Shown here piece after piece: positions 1 to 9,553 of a DNA stretch of 49,347 nt. Origin of the DNA: Halieaceae bacterium UBA4438 (GTDB lineage Bacteria > Pseudomonadota > Gammaproteobacteria > Pseudomonadales > Halieaceae); assembly GCA_002390485.1 (NCBI GenBank), contig DGPO01000055.1, positions 12,591-61,937 of the forward strand, written 5' to 3'. The stretch's first letter is position 1. Each line of letters starts with the position of its first letter. The notes beneath the pieces are model-generated. The model did no database searches. It was not told the DNA's origin and was given only the letters and a program-made list of their open reading frames with translations. The position numbers and the translations under genes were made by a program.

Positions 1-1140
1 CTCTCGCGCCGCATGATCGAGACCTTTGACCTCACTGAGCTCAGTTGGTTCAGCGAGATCGACGGTATTAAGTGTTGTCTCAATCACACGATCAATGTCA
101 GTGAACCGTATCCGATGCGAGAGAAAGGCATCAACGGCGATCTCATTAGCTGCACTGAACGCACACATCCCACCGGGAAGCGCGATCGCCTCGTAAGCAA
201 GCTTTAGGCACGGGAAGGCACCCAAATCGGGTGTCTCAAAATCCAACCGACCCACCTTAACCAAGTCGAGAACATCCACTCCCGCCTCGACGCGATCAGG
301 CCAGGAGAGACTGTAGGCAATGGGCGTGCGCATATCGGGCTGTCCCAGCTGAGCCAACACGGAGCCATCGACATAACGTATTAACGAGTGAACGATACTT
401 TGCGGGTGAACGACCACCTCAATCTCAGACGGCTTACGATCAAAAAGCCAACACGCCTCTGCCAGTTCCAAACCCTTGTTAACCAGTGTCGCGGAGTCGA
501 CTGAAATCTTTCGTCCCATGGACCAATTGGGGTGTGCACACGCCTGATCCGGCGTGACATCACGCAACTCAGATCGACTTTTCCCACGAAACGGCCCACC
601 GGAGGCGGTGAGTAGAATTTTTTCCACGCGCCCCATTTGTGGGCGCGCCAGGTCGTCTGTCTCTAAACACTGAAACATCGCATTGTGCTCGCTATCGACC
701 GGCAACAGCAAAGCGCCGCCCTCGCGCACAGCACTCATGAAAATCTGACCGGCACTCACCAGTGCTTCTTTATTCGCTAAAAGAAGTCGCTTGCCCGCCT
801 GCGCCGCCGCAAGTGCCGCGGAGAGCCCTGCAAATCCGACTATTGCCGCCATCACCGTATCCACCTCGGCGCTTTTCGCAAGCTCAACCATCGGCGCCTC
901 GCCCGCATGCACCTGGGTCTCGACCACGCCAGCTAAGCGTGTTTTAAGCACAAACGCAGCATCATGATCGAACATGACCGCGTGCACAGGACGATGACGA
1001 AGGCAAAGTTGCTCCATCTCATCCACCGACCGATTCGCCGCTAAGGCATAGGCACAGTAGTGAGTCGGGTGCCGTTCAATAATGTCCAATGTGCTCGTTC
1101 CTATGGAGCCAGTAGCACCCAGAACCAAGACGCGCTGCAT
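1..1140 (-). CDS. dxr: 1-deoxy-D-xylulose 5-phosphate reductoisomerase, 3' end cut by window edge
   Basis: Dxr uses NADPH to convert 1-deoxyxylulose 5-phosphate to methylerythritol 4-phosphate, the first committed step of the MEP isoprenoid pathway in the cytosol. The frame starts at the ATG ending at 1140 and stays open for 380 codons to base 1; only roughly the last 15-20 residues of a family protein of about 400 are missing. Seen in it: the N-terminal dinucleotide-binding motif GATGSIG (residues 8-14), the LPVDSEHNAMFQ metal/substrate segment, and the PNWSMGRKISVDSATLVNKG active-site loop followed by HPQSIVHS. The start codon shares one base with the cdsA stop (TAATG), so the two are translationally coupled. 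It is the most distal visible gene of the rpsB...dxr run. Confidence 0.95.
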   Translation of the reverse strand, partial: MQRVLVLGATGSIGTSTLDIIERHPTHYCAYALAANRSVDEMEQLCLRHRPVHAVMFDHDAAFVLKTRLAGVVETQVHAGEAPMVELAKSAEVDTVMAAIVGFAGLSAALAAAQAGKRLLLANKEALVSAGQIFMSAVREGGALLLPVDSEHNAMFQCLETDDLARPQMGRVEKILLTASGGPFRGKSRSELRDVTPDQACAHPNWSMGRKISVDSATLVNKGLELAEACWLFDRKPSEIEVVVHPQSIVHSLIRYVDGSVLAQLGQPDMRTPIAYSLSWPDRVEAGVDVLDLVKVGRLDFETPDLGAFPCLKLAYEAIALPGGMCAFSAANEIAVDAFLSHRIRFTDIDRVIETTLNTVDLAEPTELSEVKGLDHAARE

Positions 1141-1979
1141 TACGCGTAACCCACCAAAATAAGTGACAGAGCAAAAAACGGCGCGGTACCGCAGATACTG
1201 TCGAGTCGATCCAGCACACCGCCATGACCGGGCAAAAGCACCCCCGAATCTTTGCACCCGCTCTCCCGCTTCACCATGCTGACGGTCAAGTCACCAAGCA
1301 CCGATGCACTGCAGCAAAACGCCGCGATTAGGAATATCTCCACAGGGTGAATGTAGGCGTAGGCCGGCGGCAGCAACCACCAGGTCAACCCCGCGAGACT
1401 CAAGACACCCAAGAAGCCTCCCCATAAACCCTCGATCGTCTTTGCGGGACTGACATCGGGGGCGAGTGGGTTTTTACCCCAGGCCTTACCAACAAAATAC
1501 GCGCAGACGTCAGCCGCCCCGACCGTAATGACCAGCATGATGACGAGCAACCAGCCGTTGGACAAATACATGACGTAGGAAAGTGAAAACCAACCAGCCC
1601 CAAGAACAAAAAGTCCCATCAGGCTCCTTACTAAACGCGAGCGCCACAAAAAAGAAAGTTTGGGGTAACTGTCCACAAGAAGTGCGTGAACCAACCAAGC
1701 GAAACACGCCAGACCAAGAATCGGCCGAATCAAGGTGACGTCAGCGGCAAAATTAGGCCCATAAACCCACGCAAAAGCAACGCAAACACTGGCAAACGTG
1801 ATCACAAAAACAACGCGCGTGACGCGGGATGTCCAACCGGCCAGGGCCGACCATTCCCAAGCACCAGCGGCGCCCACGGCGGCAAAAGCAAGAGAGAGCA
1901 TGTTCGCTGACAACTGCGTCACCGCGACAAAGAAAACAGAGATTAAGATCAGTGCCGTATAAATGCGCTTTGCCAACAT
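1140..1979 (-). CDS. cdsA: phosphatidate cytidylyltransferase (CDP-diglyceride synthase)
   Basis: CdsA makes CDP-diacylglycerol from phosphatidate and CTP in the inner membrane, the branch point to all phospholipids. The 279-residue protein is almost entirely hydrophobic with about eight membrane segments. It carries the family signature near its C-terminus: SMVKRESGCKD followed by LLPGHGGVLDRLDS, with the conserved K-R, K-D and D-R-x-D residues that bind metal and CTP. A second conserved stretch, DVCAYFVGKAWGKNPLAPDV then SPAKTIEG, lies in the middle. Both ends overlap neighbours by one base (uppS stop at 1979, dxr start at 1140), typical of this lipid/isoprenoid operon. Confidence 0.95.
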   Translation of the reverse strand: MLAKRIYTALILISVFFVAVTQLSANMLSLAFAAVGAAGAWEWSALAGWTSRVTRVVFVITFASVCVAFAWVYGPNFAADVTLIRPILGLACFAWLVHALLVDSYPKLSFLWRSRLVRSLMGLFVLGAGWFSLSYVMYLSNGWLLVIMLVITVGAADVCAYFVGKAWGKNPLAPDVSPAKTIEGLWGGFLGVLSLAGLTWWLLPPAYAYIHPVEIFLIAAFCCSASVLGDLTVSMVKRESGCKDSGVLLPGHGGVLDRLDSICGTAPFFALSLILVGYA

Positions 1980-2719
1980 TAAGACTGGACCTCTGCTGGA
2001 CGACCACCATAGCGGCGTTCTCGTCCCGCGAAATGGTCGATAGCAACATCCAACTCGTCAACGGTGAAATCAGGCCACAGCGTTTTAGTAAACCAAAGTT
2101 CAGCGTAAGCGCTTTGCCACAATAAGAAGTTAGACAGTCGATATTCGCCGCCGGTTCTAATGCAGAGATCGAGCGTCGGCTGGTCGGCCAATGACATTCT
2201 TGCACTGAGTGACGTTTCGTCAATATCCTCAGCCCGCAACCTTCCTGCTTCCACGTCATGCGCCAAAGAGGACGCAGCCGCACCCACGTCCCAACGCCCA
2301 CCGTAGTCGAGTGCCAACACTAAGGTCGTATCGGTATTATGCGCAGTGGCCTGCTCGGACCACTCCAATAATTTCGCAATACGCGGACTCAAGCGATCAC
2401 GACGACCAATAAACCGAACCCGAACCCCGTCTTCAGCCAATTGGTTTATTTCACGCCTTAAATACCGCGACAGTAACGCCATGAGTGCACGCACTTCGGC
2501 CTCTGGGCGGTGCCAATTTTCGCTCGAAAACGCGAACAAAGTGAGCGTTTTGACGCCGCGATCTCGACAAGCGTACATCAGCGGCTTCACCACGTCGGCA
2601 CCCGCTCTGTGACCAATGGGGCCCGGCACACCGCGCTTTCGTGCCCAACGGTTATTGCCGTCCATCACAATGGCAATGTGTTGTGGCATGCGGCCTGAAA
2701 AATGGGTAGGTGAATTCAC
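1979..2719 (-). CDS. uppS: isoprenyl transferase (undecaprenyl diphosphate synthase)
   Basis: UppS is a cis-prenyltransferase that extends farnesyl diphosphate with isopentenyl diphosphate to undecaprenyl diphosphate, the lipid carrier for peptidoglycan and other surface polymers. The 246-residue length is normal. The N-terminal motif HIAIVMDGNNRWARKRG contains the catalytic aspartate (Asp20). The C-terminal signature RTGGEYRLSNFLLWQSAYAE contains the diphosphate-binding Arg and Ser residues. It lies 19 bp after frr and overlaps cdsA by one base, so it is very probably expressed as part of the frr-uppS-cdsA-dxr unit. Confidence 0.95.
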   Translation of the reverse strand: MNSPTHFSGRMPQHIAIVMDGNNRWARKRGVPGPIGHRAGADVVKPLMYACRDRGVKTLTLFAFSSENWHRPEAEVRALMALLSRYLRREINQLAEDGVRVRFIGRRDRLSPRIAKLLEWSEQATAHNTDTTLVLALDYGGRWDVGAAASSLAHDVEAGRLRAEDIDETSLSARMSLADQPTLDLCIRTGGEYRLSNFLLWQSAYAELWFTKTLWPDFTVDELDVAIDHFAGRERRYGGRPAEVQS

Positions 2720-2738
2720 TGGGAGACCGGAATACTGA

Positions 2739-3296
2739 TCAGATTTCCATCAAATCAGCTTCTTTAGTCGTCAACGCAGCATCGATCTTCGCCACATAGA
2801 CATCTGTCAGCTTCTGAATCTGATCTTGGCCTCGCCGTTCCTCGTCCTCTGAAATTTCTTTTTCCTTGACCAGGTCCTTTAGCATACCGTTTGCATCGCG
2901 ACGAGCGTTACGCATCGATACACGTGCTGACTCGGCCTCAGCGCGCGCCTGCTTAATAAAACCCTTTCGAGTCTCCTCAGTCAGCATGGGCATTGGAATG
3001 CGAATAACATCGCCAGCCGTTGAGGGATTAAGGCCAAGATTACTTTTCATGATGGCCTTTTCTACATCGGGCGTAATGGACTTATCAAAGACACTCACCG
3101 CGAGTGTGCGGGCGTCTTCAACATTGATACTCGCCATCTGCTTCAGTGGCGTCTCTGATCCGTAGTAATCGATGCGGATTCCGTCAAGAATACTGGGGTG
3201 CGCCCGTCCTGTTCTGATCTTATTGAAGTTTTGAGCCAGCGCTTCCAGTGACTTGTCCATCCGCTCTTCAGCATCGGTTTGTATGTCGTCAATCAT
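2739..3296 (-). CDS. frr: ribosome recycling factor
   Basis: RRF splits post-termination 70S ribosomes together with EF-G. The 185-residue protein has the normal length and family sequence throughout: an N-terminal three-helix-bundle segment with [16 protein letters not shown] (residues about 28-43), the central beta domain around [20 protein letters not shown], and the C-terminal helix with SVRNARRD-like [16 protein letters not shown]. It sits 42 bp after pyrH and 19 bp before uppS, the usual gammaproteobacterial order tsf-pyrH-frr-uppS-cdsA. Confidence 0.96.
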   Translation of the reverse strand: MIDDIQTDAEERMDKSLEALAQNFNKIRTGRAHPSILDGIRIDYYGSETPLKQMASINVEDARTLAVSVFDKSITPDVEKAIMKSNLGLNPSTAGDVIRIPMPMLTEETRKGFIKQARAEAESARVSMRNARRDANGMLKDLVKEKEISEDEERRGQDQIQKLTDVYVAKIDAALTTKEADLMEI

Positions 3297-3338
3297 TTTT
3301 CTCTCCCGACCGATTTATAGTGCGTGTATCAATAGACC

Positions 3339-4055
3339 CTATCGAATCACCGTGCCTTCAGATCCGCCCCTTACAATACTCAACAACGCGCCCTTCATCG
3401 ACATATTAAACACGCGAACCGGCATTTGGTGATCTCGGACCATACAAATTGCCGTAAGGTCCATGACCCCCAGCTTCTTGTCTAAAACGTCGTCGTACGT
3501 GAGCTCATCAAACTTGATTGCTGACGAGTCTTTCATCGGGTCAGCGTTGTATACCCCATCAACCTTAGTCGCCTTCAGAACGATATCGGCCTCGACCTCA
3601 ATCCCTCGCAGGCAAGCGGACGAGTCCGTTGTAAAAAAGGGATTACCGGTGCCGGCCGAGAAAATAACAACGTCGCCCTGAGACATCGCCCGAATAGCTT
3701 TGCGGCGGTCGTAGTGATCGACCACGCCACTCATTGGAATCGCCGACATCACTTGCGTTGCAATATTAGAGCGCTCGAGTGAGTCCCGAAGTGCCAGTGC
3801 GTTCATAACGGTCGCCAGCATTCCCATGTGATCGCCGGTGACGCGGTCAAGGCCCGCGGCTTGGAGCGCGGCGCCACGAAACAAATTGCCGCCGCCAACA
3901 ACCAATCCGACCTGAACCCCAATACCCACTAGCTGACCAATCTCCAAGGCCATTTGATCCAGCACCTTAGGGTCAATACCAAATGACTCGTCGCCCGTCA
4001 GCGCTTCACCACTCAGCTTTAACAATATCCGTTTGTAGACCTTTTCAGCTGCCAT
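3339..4055 (-). CDS. pyrH: UMP kinase
   Basis: PyrH phosphorylates UMP to UDP with ATP. It is a hexameric cytosolic enzyme of the amino acid kinase fold, regulated in the family by GTP and UTP. The 238-residue protein starts with the phosphate-binding [12 protein letters not shown] segment, has the glycine-rich [11 protein letters not shown] loop near residue 55, and shows the acceptor/nucleotide segments [15 protein letters not shown] and [16 protein letters not shown]. It lies 49 bp downstream of tsf and 42 bp upstream of frr. Confidence 0.96.
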   Translation of the reverse strand: MAAEKVYKRILLKLSGEALTGDESFGIDPKVLDQMALEIGQLVGIGVQVGLVVGGGNLFRGAALQAAGLDRVTGDHMGMLATVMNALALRDSLERSNIATQVMSAIPMSGVVDHYDRRKAIRAMSQGDVVIFSAGTGNPFFTTDSSACLRGIEVEADIVLKATKVDGVYNADPMKDSSAIKFDELTYDDVLDKKLGVMDLTAICMVRDHQMPVRVFNMSMKGALLSIVRGGSEGTVIR

Positions 4056-4104
4056 GCTCTCGTCCTTCGAAATGTCTCACGATGAGTACTGACCTAGTGG
4101 GCCA

Positions 4105-4962
4105 TCAGTTTCCTAACTGTGCGGCAACCTCAGCCGCAAAATCGACCTTTTCGACTTCAATGCCCTCGCCCACCTCAAACCGTGTGAACCCAACGACACG
4201 GGCTCCTGCAGCCGATACCAGCTTTCCAACTGTCGTATCAGGGTCTTTGACAAACGCCTGCTCAGTGAGGCTATTTTCAGACAAGTACTTGCGCACTCGC
4301 CCTTCGATCATCTTCTCTACAATCTCTGGTGGCTTACCCGAGTCCGCCGCCTGGGCTGTGAAGATCTCCCGCTCTTTTTGCAGTAACTCGGCAGGCATAT
4401 CACTGGGCGAGACAACCGCAGGGTTGACCGCCGCAACGTGCATAGCCACGTCTTTTGCCAGTTCCGCGTCACCGCCTTCGAGCTCCACCAACACGGCTAT
4501 TCGGCTATTGCCGTGCACGTAGCCACCCACAGCACCACTGTCTGTTGAGCGCGCGGCAATACGGCGGACCGATATATTCTCACCAATTTTTTGAACCAGC
4601 GCCTGGCGCGACGTTTCAACATCACCACCGGCTATTACGGTCACGTCATCGGTTTGTGCGGCAACAGCCGCGTCCATCACCTGGCTAACGAAGCCTAAAA
4701 AATTCTCATCGCGCGCAACGAAGTCCGTCTCGCTGTTCACCTCGCCAATCACACCCGAAGTTCCATCCGCAGTAATTCTCATGGAAACAACGCCGTCAGC
4801 GGCTGTACGACCCGCCTTCTTAGCGGCCTTCATACCACTCGACTTTCGCAACTCCTCAATCGCAACTTCGACGTCACCGCCCGCAGCCGCCAGCGCTTTC
4901 TTACACTCAAGCAGCCCCAATCCAGTGCGCTCGCGAAGTTCCTTTACCAATGCAGCAGACAT
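4105..4962 (-). CDS. tsf: translation elongation factor Ts
   Basis: EF-Ts is the nucleotide-exchange factor of EF-Tu. The 285-residue protein matches the family length. Its N-terminal UBA-like domain contains [20 protein letters not shown] (the conserved region that contacts EF-Tu), and the core carries [15 protein letters not shown], which includes the Asp-Phe pair used to open the EF-Tu nucleotide site. It follows rpsB after 98 bp that contain a terminator-like hairpin, so tsf is probably transcribed by partial read-through from rpsB. Confidence 0.96.
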   Translation of the reverse strand: MSAALVKELRERTGLGLLECKKALAAAGGDVEVAIEELRKSSGMKAAKKAGRTAADGVVSMRITADGTSGVIGEVNSETDFVARDENFLGFVSQVMDAAVAAQTDDVTVIAGGDVETSRQALVQKIGENISVRRIAARSTDSGAVGGYVHGNSRIAVLVELEGGDAELAKDVAMHVAAVNPAVVSPSDMPAELLQKEREIFTAQAADSGKPPEIVEKMIEGRVRKYLSENSLTEQAFVKDPDTTVGKLVSAAGARVVGFTRFEVGEGIEVEKVDFAAEVAAQLGN

Positions 4963-5025
4963 TTATCTCACCCTCTTAACGTCTCAAGATCATCTTGTGG
5001 TCCTCGATAGAAACGAAGCCCAAAT

Positions 5026-5050
5026 AAAAAAAAGCCGCGCTGAGCGCGGC
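5026..5050 (-). terminator. rho-independent terminator/attenuator between rpsB and tsf
   Basis: On the minus strand a perfect 7-bp GC stem (GCCGCGC, loop TCA, GCGCGGC; bases 5034-5050) is followed directly by eight T (5026-5033). It starts 11 bp past the rpsB stop and lies about 60 bp before the tsf start. A strong terminator here would set the S2:EF-Ts ratio by partial read-through, as is known for the same gene pair in E. coli; the read-through itself is inferred. Confidence 0.85.
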
Positions 5051-5060
5051 GACTTATGGC

Positions 5061-5834
5061 TTACTCCGCGTCACCTGACTCTTCAGGGTCCGCCGGAGGC
5101 TCGGCGGACTCGACCACCTCAACAAACTCATCAACGACCGGCGTCTCTGACAACACACCCTTGCCCTCAAGTACAGAGTCAGCAACGGCAGACACGTAGA
5201 GCTTGATTGCGCGAATCGCATCATCATTGCCTGGGATTACGTAGTCGACGCCATCGGGGTTACTGTTGGTGTCAACGATACCAATAACGGGTATACCAAG
5301 CTTGTTGGCCTCAGTAATCGCAATGCGCTCGTGATCAACGTCGACCACAAACAGTGCGTCGGGTAGACCACCCATATCTTTAATACCGCCGATTGAACGA
5401 TCTAGCTTGTCCTTACTGCGCGATCGCATGAGGGCTTCTTTCTTCGTCAACTTGTCGAAAGTGCCGTCCTGCTCTTGCCCTTCAAGCTCGCGAAGACGCT
5501 TGATAGAAGACCGGATCGTCTTGTAGTTCGTGAGCATTCCCCCCAACCAACGATGGCTGACGTACGGCATGCCACAACGCGCCGCTTGCTCTTCGATAAT
5601 TTTACCAGCAGCACGCTTTGTGCCGACGAACATGATTTGGTTTTTGTTTTCAGCCAATCTGTGAACAAACCCAAGCGCATCGTTAAATGCCGGGACGGTG
5701 TGCTCCAGGTTGATGATGTGGATCTTGTTGCGTGCACCAAAGATGTATTGATCCATCTTTGGATTCCAAAAACGGGTCTGGTGGCCAAAGTGCGCGCCGG
5801 CCTGCAACAACTCGCGCATGCTTACTTGTGTCAT
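5061..5834 (-). CDS. rpsB: 30S ribosomal protein S2
   Basis: S2 is a late-assembling protein of the small ribosomal subunit, needed for S1 binding. The 257-residue protein starts [20 protein letters not shown] and keeps the family blocks [35 protein letters not shown] and [20 protein letters not shown]. The C-terminal 25 residues are a strongly acidic tail ([20 protein letters not shown]), common in marine gammaproteobacteria. It is the first gene of the rpsB-tsf-pyrH-frr run and is divergent from map across a 237-bp region that holds its promoter and leader. Confidence 0.97.
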   Translation of the reverse strand: MTQVSMRELLQAGAHFGHQTRFWNPKMDQYIFGARNKIHIINLEHTVPAFNDALGFVHRLAENKNQIMFVGTKRAAGKIIEEQAARCGMPYVSHRWLGGMLTNYKTIRSSIKRLRELEGQEQDGTFDKLTKKEALMRSRSKDKLDRSIGGIKDMGGLPDALFVVDVDHERIAITEANKLGIPVIGIVDTNSNPDGVDYVIPGNDDAIRAIKLYVSAVADSVLEGKGVLSETPVVDEFVEVVESAEPPADPEESGDAE

Positions 5835-5950
5835 AATAGGTCTCTAAGTTGGGTTTAACTTCCGTTCCCTCAAATTGTCCAACTGGTCTCCCAGCACCCG
5901 GCAACTTGTTTGTAGCGAACGTGCTTATTAGCCTTCGTAAACTCGAAAGC
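5835..5950 (-). promoter_or_regulatory. probable rpsB 5' leader (candidate S2 autoregulatory RNA)
   Basis: About 115 bases separate the proposed rpsB promoter from the start codon, long for a simple leader. The minus strand contains a small hairpin CTGG-GAGA-CCAG (5883-5894) with a GNRA-type loop, preceded by GCCGGGTG. Gammaproteobacterial rpsB leaders are known to bind S2 and repress translation. That this leader does so is inferred from position and length; I could not match it to a covariance model. Confidence 0.4.
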
Positions 5951-5957
5951 GGCGCGC

Positions 5958-5986
5958 TTTATACCATAGGTAGAAGTAGTGCTGAA
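5958..5986 (-). promoter_or_regulatory. candidate rpsB promoter
   Basis: On the minus strand a TATAAA -10 box (5958-5963) is followed at once by the GC-rich discriminator GCGCGCC, typical of stringently controlled ribosomal promoters. A weak TTCAGC sits 17 bp upstream (5981-5986) as the -35. The poor -35 keeps confidence moderate. Confidence 0.4.
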
Positions 5987-6071
5987 GCCTCTTGCTGTAA
6001 TAACTCACCTCGAGTGCGGTAAACTACCGATATTTACAGCCAAACATGACATTAAGCGTGGATAAAACACC

Positions 6072-6854
6072 GTGAGCAACGTATCAATTAAATCAGAACA
6101 AGACATCGCCGGCATGCGTGAAGCGGGCCGTCTCGCGGCCGAGGTACTGGAGATGATCGCCCCCCAAGTCGTTCCCGGCATCTCTACGGGGGAGCTCGAT
6201 CGTATTTGCCACGACCACATTGTGACGACTCAGAAGGCGATCCCCGCGCCGCTCAATTACAAAGGATTTCCGAAGTCGATCTGCACATCTGTCAATGATG
6301 TCATTTGTCATGGCATCCCCTCCGACACGAAAGTATTGAAGGATGGCGACATTATTAATATCGACGTAACTGTCATCAAAGACGGTTGGCACGGAGACAC
6401 CAGCATTATGGTCCCAGTCGGGAAAATTGCGCCGCACGCTGAACGACTCATTAACGTTACACAAGAGTGCCTCTATAAAGGACTCGCGTTGGTGAAACCC
6501 GGGACACGCCTTGGCGATATTGGGCAGGTCATACAACAGTATGCTGAGTCTTCCTATTATTCGGTGGTCAGAGAGTATTGCGGCCATGGAATAGGGCGAG
6601 TTTTCCATGAAGAGCCTCAAGTACTTCACTACGGCCGAGCAGGGACTGGCATGGTGCTCGAGAAAGGAATGACGTTTACGATCGAACCCATGGTGAATGC
6701 GGGAAAACGCCACACGAAGCTCAATACGCGTGATGGCTGGACCGTAACCACAAGAGACGGTCGCTTGTCCGCGCAATGGGAGCACACGATTGCGGTCACC
6801 GATAATGGCTGTGAAGTGTTGACGAAGCGCTCGACGGAGGACTTGCCCTTTTAA
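6072..6854 (+). CDS. map: type I methionine aminopeptidase
   Basis: Map removes the initiator methionine from nascent proteins. The 260-residue protein has the single pita-bread domain of the short type I class. The five metal ligands fall at about Asp98 (INIDVTVIKDG), Asp109 (HGDTS), His172 (YCGHGIG), Glu205 (TFTIEPM) and Glu237 (AQWEHTI). The start is a GTG at 6072, chosen because it gives the family N-terminus (SNVSIKSEQDIAGMREAGR); the next in-frame ATG would delete conserved residues. It is divergent from rpsB, as in E. coli. The 89 bp before glnD show no clear terminator. Confidence 0.96.
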   Translation: MSNVSIKSEQDIAGMREAGRLAAEVLEMIAPQVVPGISTGELDRICHDHIVTTQKAIPAPLNYKGFPKSICTSVNDVICHGIPSDTKVLKDGDIINIDVTVIKDGWHGDTSIMVPVGKIAPHAERLINVTQECLYKGLALVKPGTRLGDIGQVIQQYAESSYYSVVREYCGHGIGRVFHEEPQVLHYGRAGTGMVLEKGMTFTIEPMVNAGKRHTKLNTRDGWTVTTRDGRLSAQWEHTIAVTDNGCEVLTKRSTEDLPF

Positions 6855-6943
6855 GCCCAACCGACTGACGTGAATAAGCTCAAACTGCTCCAAATCAGCG
6901 ATCATCTCGTAACTAAAGGCCGAAGCCAAAGCATCCCTATTTC

Positions 6944-9553
6944 ATGAATCCTAAAGCGCTCACTCAGTTAGTGTCTGACCTACGAAACGAGCTTAACGAG
7001 ACAGCCCGTGCGACGTCAGCCAAGTTTGACCCTTCCAGCTCGGTGACAGCGCTTCTGTGCAATCGCTGCGACGCCGTTGATGACGCCCTGATCAGCCTTT
7101 GGCGTTTTTGTGAATTAGACGAGGCCCACGCATCGCTCATCGCCGTTGGAGGCTACGGCCGAGGCGCCCTGTTTCCGAACTCCGATGTCGACGTCTTAAT
7201 TCTTCTGAACGACGAGGGTACTGCTAACGACTCGCTCATCAGCGCTTTTATCAGTTCGCTGTGGGATCTAGGACTGACCATCGGACACAGTGTGCGCACC
7301 ATCAGCGACTGCATTGAGATGGCGACCGCCGATGTTACCGTCATGACCACGTTGCTTGAAACTCGGTTACTAGCGGGTGATCCATTACTCAAAGACGCGC
7401 TTCACAATGAGATGGACACGTGTGATATCTGGCCAAGTACAACGTTCTTTAACGCTAAAATCGAAGAGCAGACCGCGCGATACGAAAAGTTTGGTCTTAC
7501 TGGCTACAGTCTGGAGCCCAACGTGAAGTCGTCGCCCGGTGGCCTTAGGGACATTCAGGTGATTGGCTGGATCGTCCAGCGTCACTTTGGTACGTCGCTC
7601 GATCGGCTGCCCGCGGGCGAATTTTTGACCGCAGAAGAACTTGATCTGCTCGACGCTGGGCAAGACTATCTCAGTCGCGTTCGGTTTGCGCTTCATACAC
7701 TGACAGGGCGGGAAGAAGATCGCCTACTGTTTGAACATCAACGTGCCTTGGCCAGCCAGTGGGGATTCAAGGACGAGGGTAAGCTGGCGGTAGAGCAGTT
7801 CATGCAGGCTTACTTTAGAAATGTGCAGGCCATTTCACACATTACGGCGCTATTGATTGATACCTTTGAAAACGCCCTGCGTCACGCGGACCCCGGCGAC
7901 GCCATTGTTATCGATGATGACTTTGAGCTGATCGATGATCGAATTGCCGCGCGACGCGCGGACGTTTTCTCGCAATCACCCTCAAATCTACTCCGATTGT
8001 TTGCAGTGATTGGACGAGACGAGCGGATTAAGCGAATCGATCCAGAGACGACTCGACTGTTGCGCGCTTCGGCTGACCTGATCAATACCGAGTTTCGCGA
8101 CGACCCGATAAATCGTCGCCTGTTTATCGATGTGCTCTCGTCGCCTTATTCGATGACGAAACAGCTTCGTCGTATGCTACGACATGGTGTATTGGGTCGT
8201 TATCTTCCTGAGTTTGAAATGATCGTGGGGCAGATGCAGTTTGACATGTTCCACACCTACACGGTTGACGCCCACACCATGCAGGTTATCGCCAACAGTC
8301 GTCGGTTTTTGCGGGCAGACTACACGGATAAGTTTCCTGTAACGACGCGAATCGCGCACCGACTTCGCAACCCAGTTCTGCTGTTCGTGGCGGCCTTGTA
8401 TCACGACATTGGCAAAGGCCGCGGTGGCGATCACTCTGCACTAGGCGCCGTTGATGCAAGACGTTTCTGTGAGCGTCACTTCCTTAACGAGCCGGATACT
8501 GAGCTCGTTGTTTGGCTGGTTCAAAATCACCTGTTCATGAGTTCATTTTCTCAAAAGAGGGACACCTCAGATCCTCAAGAGATTCAGCGTTTCGCCGAGC
8601 ACGTGTCAACCGAAGAGCGCCTTGATTATTTGTTTACGCTGACTGTTGCTGACATTAACGGCACAAATCCAGAGCTCTGGAATGCCTGGCGCAGTTCGTT
8701 ACTGCGACACCTTTACACGCAGACTCGGCGTGCACTGCGACGAGGCCTGGCCAATCCAATTGCGCGCGAAGACGTGATCTACGCTACCAAGAAGGCCGCC
8801 ACACACCTGCTCGAGTTCAGGGGCTTTTTAGATGACGAACTCGCAGAAATTTGGGCGGCAAGAGGGCACGACTATTTTTTACGTGAGCGCCCCGAGGACA
8901 TCGCGTGGCATACAGAAGCGATCGCTGACTTTGACAAAGGTGACGGCCCACTGGTCCTACTCAAACAGTCGTCAGAGTCATTAATCGCCAATGCGACTCA
9001 GATTTTTGTACACACTGAAGACACCTCTGCCGTCTTCTCACGGGTCTGCTCGGCCTTGGAGGTCATGGACCTCAGCATTAACGATGCCCGTATATACTCA
9101 GGCACCGACGGCGCCACACTGGATACCTTTTTCGTATTAAAAGCTGACGGTAATCCAATCGATAATTCGCCTGAAACCATGCACATGATCGAGGAGGCGA
9201 TTTACAAGGCGCTGAGCACAGCAGAGGTGAGTACGGCGCATCAGCGCATTACGCGCTCGCTTCGTGCTTTCCTGTCGCCGACCGAAATCACGTTTGTTGA
9301 GGACAGGGCACGAAATTTGACGATTATGGAGCTCAGCTCACCCGATCGACCGGGATTGCTCGCGCGCATCGGCCAGACGCTGGACGACAACGCGGTCACA
9401 ATTCAAGCGGCCAAAATCCAGACACTTGGCGAGCGTGTGGAGGATGTCTTCTTTCTCACGGATCAAACCGGTAATCGACTGAACGATGATGCCATCTGCG
9501 ACGCGCTAAAAAGCGCACTGTGTAAAGTGCTTGATACGGACGTGGCCGCATGA
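6944..9553 (+). CDS. glnD: bifunctional [protein-PII] uridylyltransferase/uridylyl-removing enzyme
   Basis: GlnD senses glutamine and adds or removes UMP on PII proteins, controlling nitrogen assimilation. The 869-residue protein has the full domain order: an N-terminal nucleotidyltransferase domain with GGYGRGALFPNSDVD (Gly69-Asp83, with the two catalytic aspartates 81 and 83), a middle helical region, an HD phosphohydrolase domain with YHDIGKGRGGDHS near residues 486-500, and two C-terminal ACT domains (about 690-760 and 790-869, the second beginning LTIMELSSPDRPGLLARIG). The last four bases overlap the dapC start (ATGA), so dapC is translationally coupled. Confidence 0.96.
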   Translation: MNPKALTQLVSDLRNELNETARATSAKFDPSSSVTALLCNRCDAVDDALISLWRFCELDEAHASLIAVGGYGRGALFPNSDVDVLILLNDEGTANDSLISAFISSLWDLGLTIGHSVRTISDCIEMATADVTVMTTLLETRLLAGDPLLKDALHNEMDTCDIWPSTTFFNAKIEEQTARYEKFGLTGYSLEPNVKSSPGGLRDIQVIGWIVQRHFGTSLDRLPAGEFLTAEELDLLDAGQDYLSRVRFALHTLTGREEDRLLFEHQRALASQWGFKDEGKLAVEQFMQAYFRNVQAISHITALLIDTFENALRHADPGDAIVIDDDFELIDDRIAARRADVFSQSPSNLLRLFAVIGRDERIKRIDPETTRLLRASADLINTEFRDDPINRRLFIDVLSSPYSMTKQLRRMLRHGVLGRYLPEFEMIVGQMQFDMFHTYTVDAHTMQVIANSRRFLRADYTDKFPVTTRIAHRLRNPVLLFVAALYHDIGKGRGGDHSALGAVDARRFCERHFLNEPDTELVVWLVQNHLFMSSFSQKRDTSDPQEIQRFAEHVSTEERLDYLFTLTVADINGTNPELWNAWRSSLLRHLYTQTRRALRRGLANPIAREDVIYATKKAATHLLEFRGFLDDELAEIWAARGHDYFLRERPEDIAWHTEAIADFDKGDGPLVLLKQSSESLIANATQIFVHTEDTSAVFSRVCSALEVMDLSINDARIYSGTDGATLDTFFVLKADGNPIDNSPETMHMIEEAIYKALSTAEVSTAHQRITRSLRAFLSPTEITFVEDRARNLTIMELSSPDRPGLLARIGQTLDDNAVTIQAAKIQTLGERVEDVFFLTDQTGNRLNDDAICDALKSALCKVLDTDVAA

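Noticed and set aside
3983..4522. 179-codon plus-strand frame opposite tsf and pyrH
   Set aside because: Shadow of well-conserved genes; composition rich in Ser/Thr/Pro as expected from antisense reading.
6093..6929. Long open frame on the minus strand (278 codons) opposite map
   Set aside because: It mirrors the map gene, whose full set of metal ligands and length are intact on the plus strand; the antisense translation resembles no protein.
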